Below, one piece after another: positions 1 to 11,204 of a stretch of 64,000 nt of DNA. Position numbers and translations under genes: made by a program. The notes under the pieces are model-generated. The model had not been told where the DNA came from. It was given only the letters and a program-made list of their open reading frames with translations, and made no database searches. Origin of the DNA: Pseudomonadota bacterium (GTDB taxonomy: Bacteria > Myxococcota_A > UBA796 > UBA9615); NCBI GenBank assembly GCA_024229515.1, contig JAAESI010000153.1, forward strand, positions 35,146 through 99,145, written 5' to 3'. The first letter of the stretch is position 1; every line of letters starts with the position of its first letter.

Positions 1-166
1 TGAACCCCGCCTTCTTGGCCGCGGTCATCACCCCTTCGGCGATGGCCTTGGCCTGCGGCGCGGAGGTCGCAGTGAGGACGAGGAGGTAGTCAGCGTACGA
101 GACGAGCTCGGTGACATGCAGGAGGACCGGGTTGCGCGCCTTCTTTTCGAGCGCGGCCTCGGCCAT
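1..166 (-). CDS. rsfS: ribosome silencing factor RsfS, partial (runs off window start)
   Basis: Own translation of the reverse strand: MAEAALEKKARNPVLLHVTELVSYADYLLVLTATSAPQAKAIAEGVMTAAKKAGF, the RsfS/Iojap N-terminal pattern; lies in obg-rpmA-rplU neighbourhood. Start could lie slightly upstream of 166. Confidence 0.75.
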   Translation of the reverse strand, partial: MAEAALEKKARNPVLLHVTELVSYADYLLVLTATSAPQAKAIAEGVMTAAKKAGF

Positions 167-290
167 GAGGAGTGCCTGGTCTAGGGGTTCTATGGTGACA
201 GCTCCGGGTTGATTCGTGGGGCCTGCCCCAAGCGGGCCTCACACATTGAGGGTAGGGCCCGCGATCCGAGGCGGTCAAGGGACGCTTGAT

Positions 291-1127
291 TCACCGTGGG
301 CGGGGATTGGCGAGCGGGGATCGCTTGACCACGCGCACCTTGTCGGCGGGAGGGGCCGCGATCGTGGGCGGCAGTTGGGTCGGCGAGCGGCTCTCGCGGT
401 AGGTGATCAAGACCTCATCCGTTGGATCCGTGCTGCCGATCACCCGGCGCGGCACGTACCGCCCCTCCAGCTCCGCCAGCAGCCGGTTTCCGGTCTCGAT
501 GTCGACGTAGACGAAGCCGGACAGCGCGATCGGTGTGATCGCCTGACCGCTGCGGTTGGCGGCTTCGTCGAGGCTCAGCGGTTTGTCCGAGTCGGGCGCC
601 GGCGGGGGGGCCAGGGACAGCCGGTAGACGCGCACCGGGCGGCCTTCGACGGTCGAGTCCTGGAGCCGCTCGTAGCCGACCTGGTCTCCGAACGGCGACG
701 TGGCGGAGCGCCACGGGCGCAGGGAGCGCTGGAGGATCAGGGACTGGCCCGGCACCCCCGGCAGCTGCTGGTAGAGCGACTCGGCCGAACCGCGGCGGTA
801 GATGCTCTCCTCGTCGCGGATCTCTTCGAAGTGGAGGCGACCGTCCTCGCCGACCTCGCTGAACTCGTAGTTGTCGAGTTCGGCCCAGACGAGCCGGTAC
901 GTCGACTCTTTGCTGGGGTGGATTCCCTGGCGGTCGCCGCGACGGTCCCAGGCCGCTTCGAAGACGTGGGCCCCGAGGCCGCGCACGGTGCCGATCGAGG
1001 TGGCCGGGGGGCGCTCGAAGACGATGCCGCCGGTCTCTCCCGTGGTCACCGGCGGAGCGACGTCGTTGGGACCGCAGCCCGCCGCCGCGACCAGGGCGGC
1101 CACCGCGAGCGCCAGCGCCGCGCGCAA
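291..1127 (-). CDS. hypothetical lipoprotein
   Basis: 278 aa ORF with N-terminal hydrophobic segment and lipobox-like AAAGC. Confidence 0.7.
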   Translation of the reverse strand: MRAALALAVAALVAAAGCGPNDVAPPVTTGETGGIVFERPPATSIGTVRGLGAHVFEAAWDRRGDRQGIHPSKESTYRLVWAELDNYEFSEVGEDGRLHFEEIRDEESIYRRGSAESLYQQLPGVPGQSLILQRSLRPWRSATSPFGDQVGYERLQDSTVEGRPVRVYRLSLAPPPAPDSDKPLSLDEAANRSGQAITPIALSGFVYVDIETGNRLLAELEGRYVPRRVIGSTDPTDEVLITYRESRSPTQLPPTIAAPPADKVRVVKRSPLANPRPR

Positions 1128-1132
1128 GGACG

Positions 1133-2158
1133 TCAGGACGGTTCATCCGCCGCGGCGTCGATCACGGCGGCGACGGCGTAGATGAGCTCGGTGAGGCCGA
1201 CCCCGGTCGCCGACGAAGCGACGTGCACGGTGATCCCGCGCTGCTCGAATGCAGCCTGGACCTGGGCGACGGTGTCGTCGGAGACGAGATCGCACTTGCT
1301 CAAAAGGACCACCTGGGGGCGCTGGGCGAGCTCGGAGGCGTAGCGCTCCAGCTCGCCGTTGAGCTTATCAAACCGCTCCAGCGGAGCGCCGTGGACCTCG
1401 TCCTCCATGGCGTCGAGGCTCACGAGGTGGAGCAGCAGCCGGCAGCGCTCCACGTGGCGGAGGAAGCGGTGCCCCAGGCCGACGCCTTCGGCGGCGCCCT
1501 CGATGAGGCCGGGGATGTCAGCGACGACGAACGTGCGGTACTGGCCGGGGACCTCGACCACGCCGAGGCTCGGCTCCAGCGTGGTGAAGGGGTAGGCGGC
1601 GACCTTCGGCTTGGCCGCGCTGATCCGCGAGATGAGGGTCGACTTGCCGGCGTTGGGGAAGCCCAGGAGCCCGACGTCCGCGAGCAGCTTCAGCTCCAAC
1701 TGCAGCTCGGCGGTGATGCCGGAGCCGCCGGGTTCGGCTTTCACGGGGGCGCGGTTGCGGGACGTCTTGAAGCGGGCGTTGCCGCGACCGCCGTCCCCGC
1801 CCTCGAGCACCACCGCCTCGACGCCGTCCTCGGTCAGCTCGGTGATGAGCTCCCCGGTGGCGACGTCGGTGATGGTCGTGCCCACGGGCACCGGGATGAC
1901 CTTGTCCTCGCCGCCCCGGCCGGTCCGGTTGTTGCCCCCGCCGGGGTTTCCCCGCTTGGCCTTCACGAACGGCGTGAACCGGAGGTGGTGCAGCGTGTTC
2001 AGGTTCCGGTCGGCGACGAAGACGATGTGTCCGCCCCGCCCGCCGTCGCCCCCGTTGGGACCGCCGCGGGGGACGAACTTCTCCTTCCGGAACAAGGAAG
2101 CACCGTCTCCTCCGTCGCCGGACGAGGCGGTGAGCCTTACTTCGTCGATGAATCGCAT
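1133..2158 (-). CDS. obgE: GTPase ObgE/CgtA
   Basis: MRFIDEVRLTASSGDGGDGASLFRKEKFVPRGGPNGGDGGRGG Obg fold; GFPNAGKSTLI P-loop; adjacent to rpmA/rplU. Confidence 0.97.
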   Translation of the reverse strand: MRFIDEVRLTASSGDGGDGASLFRKEKFVPRGGPNGGDGGRGGHIVFVADRNLNTLHHLRFTPFVKAKRGNPGGGNNRTGRGGEDKVIPVPVGTTITDVATGELITELTEDGVEAVVLEGGDGGRGNARFKTSRNRAPVKAEPGGSGITAELQLELKLLADVGLLGFPNAGKSTLISRISAAKPKVAAYPFTTLEPSLGVVEVPGQYRTFVVADIPGLIEGAAEGVGLGHRFLRHVERCRLLLHLVSLDAMEDEVHGAPLERFDKLNGELERYASELAQRPQVVLLSKCDLVSDDTVAQVQAAFEQRGITVHVASSATGVGLTELIYAVAAVIDAAADEPS

Positions 2159-2188
2159 GGATGCCGCCGTCGGGAGGCGGCGAAGCCG

Positions 2189-2446
2189 CTAGGCCTCGGC
2201 GACGATGCCGATCGTCTTCCGGCCGTACTTGTCGTGGCCGAACTCGACGGCGCCATCGGTCAGCGCGAACAACGTCCAGTCCTTGCCCGTGCCCACGTTG
2301 GAGCCGGGGTGGAACGTCGTGCCGCGCTGGCGGACGAGGATGCTGCCAGCGGTGACGGTCTCACCGTCGCCGGCCTTGAGGCCGAGCCGCTTGCCGATGG
2401 AGTCGCGACCGTTCCGAGTGGAACCCTGACCCTTTTTGTGTGCCAT
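2189..2446 (-). CDS. rpmA: 50S ribosomal protein L27
   Basis: [43 protein letters not shown]. Confidence 0.98.
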   Translation of the reverse strand: MAHKKGQGSTRNGRDSIGKRLGLKAGDGETVTAGSILVRQRGTTFHPGSNVGTGKDWTLFALTDGAVEFGHDKYGRKTIGIVAEA

Positions 2447-2460
2447 GGAATCGCTCTCCC

Positions 2461-2775
2461 TTAACCGTTGATCTGGGCGATCCGCACGGTGGTGACGTGC
2501 GAACGGAAGCCCCGCGTGGTCGCGCTGTTGGCGTGACGGCGGCGCTTCTTGAAGATGATGAGCTTCGGGCCGCGGCCCTGCTCGGTGATCTCACCGACGA
2601 CGCTCGCGCCCTCGACCAACGGCGTGCCGATCTTCGACTCGTCGCCTCCGGTCATGAGCACCTCTTCGAAGGTGATCTTGCTGCCCGCGGGCGCGCCCGG
2701 GATGTGGTCCACCGTGATGGTGTCACCCTCGGCGACCTTGTACTGACGCCCCTGGGTCTGAATGACTGCGTACAT
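2461..2775 (-). CDS. rplU: 50S ribosomal protein L21
   Basis: [27 protein letters not shown]...[24 protein letters not shown]; start trimmed from the longer ORF to MYAVIQ. Confidence 0.97.
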   Translation of the reverse strand: MYAVIQTQGRQYKVAEGDTITVDHIPGAPAGSKITFEEVLMTGGDESKIGTPLVEGASVVGEITEQGRGPKLIIFKKRRRHANSATTRGFRSHVTTVRIAQING

Positions 2776-2862
2776 CGTCTTGACTCCTGCCCGCGATAGG
2801 CCGCGAGCGCGCGGATAATACGGAGCCGATGTCACGAGTCAAGAGGAAGACCGATCCGCCTT

Positions 2863-3359
2863 CTAGAGCGCCGCTTCGATCTTGCCGATGAACGTCTCCA
2901 CCGACTTGCGCGTCGCCCGCCGGATCATCCACGCGGGGATCTTGAGCGTGCTCACCAGATCCAGTGTGTAGGTCACCCGGCTTCCGCCGGCATGGGGCTG
3001 CACGTCCCAGGCGGCCTCGTAGTGGGAGAAGGCGTCGCTGCGGACCAACTTCGACACGAAGCCGCCCGCCACCGGGTACTGCCGGACGCGGTACTCCGCG
3101 GTCGACAGGGGGTGCGGGAGACGAAGTCCACCAGTTGGCAGTCGCCGTCCGGCCCCACGACCGTGGCCTCGGTCTGGCCGTCGTCGCTCGTGCGCACCAC
3201 CCAGACGGGATCGCCCACGCGCGCGAGGGCGACATCCGGGGCCGAGCCCACGGTGATCGTCGCCGTGATGCTCCCGTCCTCCTCGATCACCACGGTCGGC
3301 TCCCCCGCCTCCGCGACGGCGGGGAGCAGGAGCACGGCGGCGAGGAGCAGGGCGCGCAT
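2863..3359 (-). pseudogene. secreted SRPBCC/START-like protein, interrupted by apparent 1-nt frameshift at 3108-3112
   Basis: N-terminus [21 protein letters not shown]...CQLVDFVSRTP in one frame; continuation LSTAEYRVRQYPVAGGFVSKLVRSDAFSHYEAAWDVQP...TRKSVETFIGKIEAAL in another. Adding one C to a C5 run restores a single ORF. Confidence 0.6.
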
Positions 3360-5059
3360 CAGGGCTTGAGCAGGCGCCCCTGCTGGAGCCGCAGCTCCGC
3401 GTTCAACTCGGCCGTGTTCATCGCCTTGTAGGCGGGCGGCAGCATCGATCGGCTGCTGCACTCGAACACCGCGAGCAGCTCCATGTACTTGAGCATCGCC
3501 TGGTCGCGCGACGGGATGAAGTCGTCCGCCGCGGCCACCAGATCCTCGTCCTGCACCGTGGCGCTGCCCCGGTCCTCGGCGAAGTTGATGGCGGTCAGCA
3601 GGATCGCCTCGATCTCCGCCCCGGTCATGCCCTGGATGTGGTCGCAGAAGCCTTCGTAGTCGTCGATCCGGTGCTTGATCTTGTTCTTCCGCAGCAGCGC
3701 ACGGGTGATGGCGATGCGGGCGTCGTCGTCCTGCGGGGGGAAGAACGGCATCTTCAGGTCGAACCGGCCCGGACGCTTCATGTCCGCGTCGAGCTTGTCG
3801 GGCCGGTTGGTCATCATCGCGAACAGGATCGAGCCGCGGTTGTTCGTGTCGCTCATGAACTCCTTGAGCCGCGCCGTGACCCGGCTGTCGACCCCGCCGT
3901 CGTTGTCGCCGCCGCCGCCCCCGCCGATGCTGCGGTCGCCTTCGTCGATGATGACGAGGGTGTTGCCCAGCGCCTTGACCACGTTGAGGATCTTCTCGAG
4001 GTTGCCCTCCGTCGAGCCGACCCACTTGTCCCGGAAGTTCTTGAACTTCAGGGTCGTCATGCCGACCTCGTTGGCGAACGCCTCCATCATGAAGCTCTTG
4101 CCCGTGCCCATCGGGCCGACGATGAGGATCCCCATCGGCACCCGGGAGCGATCGCCCTTCTTGATGGACGTGATCACCCGCTTGAGCGACTTCTTGATCT
4201 CCTCCATGCCGCCGACGACGGAGAAGTCGTGCTGGCTGTCGACGAACTCGACCAACCCGAAGCACTCCTGCTCGATGGCCTGCCGCTTGATGCGGGAGAT
4301 CGCCTCCGGAGTCAGCTTCGCCTCCTTCATGCGGGCTTCCCGCACGACGCTGTCCAGCTGGAAGTTGTTCAGCCCCGCGGTCAGCGCGGCGATGCGGCCC
4401 GCCGACATGCCGACCTTGCCCTCCCGCTCCAGCACGTCCTCGACGAACTGCTTGCGGCTGCCCTCATCCGGCAGCGGGATCTCGATCGGGGTGAGGCCCG
4501 GCGCGCTCCGCACGGTGCGGTCGAGGTTCGCCAGGTTCTCCGTGATGAGCACGATGATGTTGTCGGTGGCGAGCACCTCGGGGTCGCTGGACCAGCGCTG
4601 GAGCGTGACCCGCATCGCCCGGTCCTGCTCGCCCATGAAGCTGACATCACCGTCCGGAATGACGGTCTCGGCGTACTCGATCACGAACGCGCCGCGCGCG
4701 TTCACGTCGGACAGGAACGTCTCCACGTAGGGGAACAGCCGGTAGGGATCCCGAGGAAGCGCCTCGGGAAGCTGGGCGCGCCCCTGCCACATGCGGCGGG
4801 CGTCGATGCCGAGGCGCCAGGGCTTCTCCATCTCCTTGTCGGCGAACTGCAGGCCGGAGGCGACGTCGTAGAAGCAGACGATCTCCTTGGTGCGGCCGAG
4901 CATGCCCGCGAGGAACTGGCGGAGGGTGACCCAGCCGCCTTTCCACTGCACGAGGTCGTGGATGTTGCCGTGGAGCACGAACAGGCTGGAGGCGCCGGCG
5001 ATGTAGCGCTCGCGGAGCCGGTCGGCCCACTCGGGAAGGACGGGGTTTTCGTCGTTCAT
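3359..5059 (-). CDS. AAA family ATPase
   Basis: Walker A GPMGTGKS, Walker [31 protein letters not shown]-terminal [21 protein letters not shown]. Confidence 0.9.
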   Translation of the reverse strand: MNDENPVLPEWADRLRERYIAGASSLFVLHGNIHDLVQWKGGWVTLRQFLAGMLGRTKEIVCFYDVASGLQFADKEMEKPWRLGIDARRMWQGRAQLPEALPRDPYRLFPYVETFLSDVNARGAFVIEYAETVIPDGDVSFMGEQDRAMRVTLQRWSSDPEVLATDNIIVLITENLANLDRTVRSAPGLTPIEIPLPDEGSRKQFVEDVLEREGKVGMSAGRIAALTAGLNNFQLDSVVREARMKEAKLTPEAISRIKRQAIEQECFGLVEFVDSQHDFSVVGGMEEIKKSLKRVITSIKKGDRSRVPMGILIVGPMGTGKSFMMEAFANEVGMTTLKFKNFRDKWVGSTEGNLEKILNVVKALGNTLVIIDEGDRSIGGGGGGDNDGGVDSRVTARLKEFMSDTNNRGSILFAMMTNRPDKLDADMKRPGRFDLKMPFFPPQDDDARIAITRALLRKNKIKHRIDDYEGFCDHIQGMTGAEIEAILLTAINFAEDRGSATVQDEDLVAAADDFIPSRDQAMLKYMELLAVFECSSRSMLPPAYKAMNTAELNAELRLQQGRLLKP

Positions 5060-5096
5060 TGGACGCGGAGGGTATCAGCCCGCGCCCGCGGGGGCT

Positions 5097-5963
5097 TCAG
5101 CCGCGCGCGCGGCGGCGGATGGAGAGCAGCAGCAGGGGGAGGAAGGCGGCGAAGGCACCGGTCCGGCTGGTCGGGGCGCCGGCGTCGCAAGCGCAGCCGG
5201 TGGTGGGGACCGTCGTCTCGGCGAGCTCGACGTCGGCGCAGACCTCCAGCGGATCGGAGAGCTCGCCCAGTCCGTTCTCGTGCACGACGTCGACGCAGAC
5301 CTCCTCGGGCCGCTCCGTCCCGGCTTCCTGCTCGGCGCTGAGCCAGCCGATGGCGGTGCGGTCCGTCTCCATCACGGTCAGCGCGCCGAGTTCGTCGTCC
5401 CGGAAGAAGCGGACGACGGACAGGCGGCTGCTGCCGAGGTCGTCAGCGTCGGCCTGGACGGCCGCCTGGATCGACAGGAACGCGGGACCGCTGACGCTGG
5501 CGGGGTACCAGATGGCGCTGAGGTCGGCGTCGAAGGGGGCGTCGGGGTCGAGGTGGTCGAGGTCCGCGGCCCCGGTCCGGAACACCACCTGCCGCTCCTG
5601 GCCGGCGCCGTAGGTGAAGGTGTACTCGGCCAAGGGGAGCAGCGGCTCATCGGGGGTGAACCAGACCCAGAAGTAGGCGCCAAGCGCCTCCTCTTCGATC
5701 GTGCCCGCGACCGGGGTGCCGAGCAGGTCCAGGGCGGGGTCGCCGATGACGCTCTCGTGCACGAACCAGCCGAGGCGTCCGTCGATCGGGACGGGCTCGT
5801 CGGATGCCGCCGTGCCGAGCACGACGTCCGCCATCGGCACCGTCAGCCAGTGATCAGCGGGATCGGTGACCAGCGCGTCGCCCTCGTTGTCGAACGGAGC
5901 GGCGGCCGCGGGGAGCGCGAAGGAGACGGCGAGGGCGGACAGCAGGCACGTGAGGGGTCGCAT
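5097..5963 (-). CDS. secreted protein with MYXO-CTERM-like C-terminal sorting signal
   Basis: Signal peptide; C-terminus TTGCACDAGAPTSRTGAFAAFLPLLLLSIRRRARG (Cys motif, hydrophobic stretch, Arg cluster). Confidence 0.75.
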   Translation of the reverse strand: MRPLTCLLSALAVSFALPAAAAPFDNEGDALVTDPADHWLTVPMADVVLGTAASDEPVPIDGRLGWFVHESVIGDPALDLLGTPVAGTIEEEALGAYFWVWFTPDEPLLPLAEYTFTYGAGQERQVVFRTGAADLDHLDPDAPFDADLSAIWYPASVSGPAFLSIQAAVQADADDLGSSRLSVVRFFRDDELGALTVMETDRTAIGWLSAEQEAGTERPEEVCVDVVHENGLGELSDPLEVCADVELAETTVPTTGCACDAGAPTSRTGAFAAFLPLLLLSIRRRARG

Positions 5964-6005
5964 GGACCGCCCCGGTTGCGAAAGCTATGCCACTGCAGCG
6001 GGAGA

Positions 6006-6400
6006 TCAGCCTCCGGGCTGCTGCACCGTGATCGGCTGTTCGCCGTCGGCGTCGACAAAGAGCACCGTCGCCGGCGAGGAGTCCAGCCCCACCGACGGGG
6101 TCCCGTTCAGGTCGATCGGGAACGAGATGCTGCCGCTGGCGCTGCCCGCATCGACGAGATCGAAGCGGAGCTTCTTGTCAGACCCCTCCCCGGTGTACGA
6201 GAACTGGACCTGGGAGCCCGGCTTGATGTCGAAGGTGCCCGACGGCAGCAGGTAGAACTTCTTGTCCGTGCCTTTGACCGCTTTGCACTTGTAGCCAGAG
6301 CCCTTGACCTTCTTGCCCGCGGCTCGGGCGGGGGTGGCGGTGGTCGTCACGGCGGCGGCGCCGAGGCCCACCACGGCGAGCTTTCCGAAATCACGTCTGT

Positions 6401-6404
<4 letters not shown>
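6006..6404 (-). CDS. small exported protein with Tat-like signal
   Basis: MNRRDFGKLAVVGLGAAAVTTTATPARAA; ATG overlaps upstream kinase stop (ATGA). Confidence 0.75.
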
Positions 6405-8488
<2,084 letters not shown>

Positions 8489-8519
8489 CAGGTCGAGGCT
8501 ACCCCGTTGGGCGACGGGC

Positions 8520-10502
8520 TCAGAATCCGAAGATCCGGCCCACGTCGTTGAAGGTCGCGAACAGGAAGATCATGAGGATGAAGACCAGGCCGGCCCACTG
8601 GAAGCGGGCTTCGAGTTCCTCGTCCATGCGTCGGCCCTTCACCTTCTCGTACATCAGGAAGACGAAGTGGCCCCCATCGGTGATGGGGATGGGGAGGAAG
8701 TTCACGATCGCGAGGTTCACCGACAGCAGCGCCAGGAAGTTGGCGAGGTCGCCCATCGACTTCTCGGCGTAGGCGTAGGTCGCCTGGAGGATGCCCACCG
8801 GGCCCGCGAGCATGCGCGCCGAGGCCCGCTGCATCGCCATCGCGCGGATGCCGTCGACGAAGTCCTTGAGGATGCGGAACGGCGCCTTGAGCGACGGCCC
8901 GACGGCCGCGATGGGCCCCTTGCGGATGAGCTCCTCGCGCTGCAGCGGGGCGACGCCGAGGAAGCCGATCTTCACCGGATCGGGGGCGGCGGAGGCCATC
9001 ACGTCGAAGGTGTGGCGCTTGCCGTCCCGTTCGACCGCGATCTCGAACTTGCCGACCTCGAGCTGCGCGAGCGCAACCCCGTCCGTGGTGGAGACCTCCG
9101 CCTCGTGGGGGACGAGCTTGTTCTGGAGCGCCAGGAGGGTGCGCCACAGCGGATCCTCGATCCCCCACTCGTCCGTGACGGCCTCGCCGAGTTCGTCCTT
9201 GCCGAGGTTCACCTCACCCTTGATCGAGACGACGACGTCGCCGATCTGGAGCCGGTCCTTCAGGCTGGGGCCGACCCGCCCGAGCACCAGCTCCTCCGGC
9301 GGGCGCCCGGCGATGCCGAGGGCCGGGAGCGCCGTCGCGGGCATGCCCCAGTCGGGGATCGGGCCGGGGGTCAGCGCCACGTCGAAGGCGGGTGCGCCGG
9401 CGCGCTCGATCGTCATCGCGACGGGCGCGAACTCGGGGAAGTCGAAGGTCGCCGCCTTCCACGCCCCGTACCAGGAACCGACCGGCTTGCCGCCGACGGC
9501 GGCGATGCGATCGCCGGGCACGATGCCCGCCTTGGCCGCGGGGGAGCCCGCCTCCACGAAGTCGATGACCGCGTCGTGGCGGGGCTCGATGTCGAGCTGG
9601 AACCTCGGCACCTGGTCGGACGTGCGCGCCTCGGTGTGGGCCGACAGCTCGACCTGCTCACCGTCCCGGTCGACCAGCACCTTGATGTCCTGGTCCGGCC
9701 GGTGGCGGATCAAGGACTGGAACTCCGACCACGTGTGGATCGGGTGCCCGTCGATGGACAGGAGCGTATCGCCGGGCTTGATGCCAGCGTCGTCGGCGGC
9801 GCTGCCGACCTCGTAGCTGCCGACGCGGAGCTCCACGGGGCCGCGGAAGTCGGGGTAGTTGATCGGCAGCTTGGGGTCGCGGTGGACGGTCAGCTCGACC
9901 CGCTTGGCCTCGCCCCCGCGCATCACCTTGACCGGCACCTTCGCGCCCGGCTCGCGGGTGGCGTAGGCGAGCACGAGCTCTTCCCAGGAGCCGACCTCCT
10001 TGCCGTCGATCTCCACGATCTGGTCGCCCGGCCGCAGGCCCGCCTCCAGCGTCTCGAAGGACAGCGTGCCGACCTCCGAGGGGTAGGAGTGGTAGCCGAT
10101 GACGAACGCCAGCCAGCACAGGACGAAGGCGGACAGGAAGTTGGCGATGACGCCGGCGGAGATGATCTGGGTGCGCGCCCACACCGACTTGGCCTGGAAG
10201 CTGTCGGGCTCGCTGTGGTTGGCGACGCCGTCCTCGGGCAGATCGTGCTGCCCCTTCATCTTGACGTAGCCGCCCAGCGGGAAGGCGCCGATGACGTACT
10301 CGGTGCCGCCGCGGTACCAGGTGAAGAGCTTGGCGCCGAAGAAGTCGAAGCCGATCGCGAACTTCTCGACGTAGACGCCGTTCTTGCGGGCCATCAGGTA
10401 GTGGCCGAACTCGTGGATGAAGATCACGAGCCCGAATCCGAACACCACTTTGATGATCGAGAAGAGCTGGGCGGGGTCAGGTAGGCCGGCGGCGAGCGTC
10501 AC
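8520..10502 (-). CDS. rseP: RseP-type site-2 metalloprotease (M50) with four PDZ-like repeats
   Basis: GLVIFIHEFGHYLMARKNGVYVEKFAIGFD (HExxH), LSVNLAIVNFLPIPITDGGHFVFLMYEKVKGRRM; likely GTG start at 10502. Confidence 0.92.
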   Translation of the reverse strand: MTLAAGLPDPAQLFSIIKVVFGFGLVIFIHEFGHYLMARKNGVYVEKFAIGFDFFGAKLFTWYRGGTEYVIGAFPLGGYVKMKGQHDLPEDGVANHSEPDSFQAKSVWARTQIISAGVIANFLSAFVLCWLAFVIGYHSYPSEVGTLSFETLEAGLRPGDQIVEIDGKEVGSWEELVLAYATREPGAKVPVKVMRGGEAKRVELTVHRDPKLPINYPDFRGPVELRVGSYEVGSAADDAGIKPGDTLLSIDGHPIHTWSEFQSLIRHRPDQDIKVLVDRDGEQVELSAHTEARTSDQVPRFQLDIEPRHDAVIDFVEAGSPAAKAGIVPGDRIAAVGGKPVGSWYGAWKAATFDFPEFAPVAMTIERAGAPAFDVALTPGPIPDWGMPATALPALGIAGRPPEELVLGRVGPSLKDRLQIGDVVVSIKGEVNLGKDELGEAVTDEWGIEDPLWRTLLALQNKLVPHEAEVSTTDGVALAQLEVGKFEIAVERDGKRHTFDVMASAAPDPVKIGFLGVAPLQREELIRKGPIAAVGPSLKAPFRILKDFVDGIRAMAMQRASARMLAGPVGILQATYAYAEKSMGDLANFLALLSVNLAIVNFLPIPITDGGHFVFLMYEKVKGRRMDEELEARFQWAGLVFILMIFLFATFNDVGRIFGF

Positions 10503-10568
10503 CGCAGCAAGGTAAGCGCGAGGCCGCCCCCAAGCAAGACGCCGCCCCGACCGGCATGATCGGGGGGC

Positions 10569-11204
10569 ATGGATGATCGTGTGCTCCGCGTGGCTGTCGT
10601 ATTCGTCATCGCGTTCCTGTCCGGACTCGCCACGGGGGTCTGGTGGCAGCGCGGCATGGGCGCGACGGCGGCCGTTCCCGAGGAGACGCAGGTCGAACCG
10701 GCGACGCCTTCGACCGGTCCCAACGCCGCGCAGACCGCCCGCATCGCCACGCTGGAGTCGCAGATCGAACGCCTCCAGGAACGGCTGGACGCACGGACCG
10801 CCGACCGCGCCCGCGAAGGGCTCGAGTGGCCCGCCGACCGCCCCCCGCAGTTCACCGCCGACGGCTTCCCCCGCGCCTTCGACGCCGCCCTGAGCATCTG
10901 CAAGCCCGACGCGATCCTCGTCGGCTACGACTGCGAGGAGCCGCCGTGCGTCGCCAAGCTGCGCGTCAACGACGGCTGGCATCAGGCGCTGATGAGCTGC
11001 GAGAGCTTCGCCACCTCCTTCGGCGCCACCATCGACCTCGCCACGTTCGGCATCGACTGCCCCGACAGTGAGCCGGAGCGGGTCGCCCTGCTCGCCCCCA
11101 TCGACGCGGAGTGGATCGGGAGCCTGGACGAAGCCGCGTACCAGGCCCGGCTGGGGCAACGCTGGGACGCCATCCACGAAGCGTGGATCTGCGGGATGCC
11201 GTAA
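10569..11204 (+). CDS. hypothetical membrane-anchored protein with coiled coil
   Basis: N-terminal TM helix then IATLESQIERLQERLDARTADRAREGLEWP; TAATG overlap with the next gene. Confidence 0.75.
   Translation: MDDRVLRVAVVFVIAFLSGLATGVWWQRGMGATAAVPEETQVEPATPSTGPNAAQTARIATLESQIERLQERLDARTADRAREGLEWPADRPPQFTADGFPRAFDAALSICKPDAILVGYDCEEPPCVAKLRVNDGWHQALMSCESFATSFGATIDLATFGIDCPDSEPERVALLAPIDAEWIGSLDEAAYQARLGQRWDAIHEAWICGMP

Noticed and set aside
90-278. 62-aa minus-strand ORF at the window start
   Set aside because: Wrong frame; the neighbouring frame encodes recognisable RsfS.
10499-10903. 134-aa minus-strand ORF upstream of rseP
   Set aside because: Antisense to the 10569..11204 membrane protein; rseP start is adequately placed at GTG 10502.
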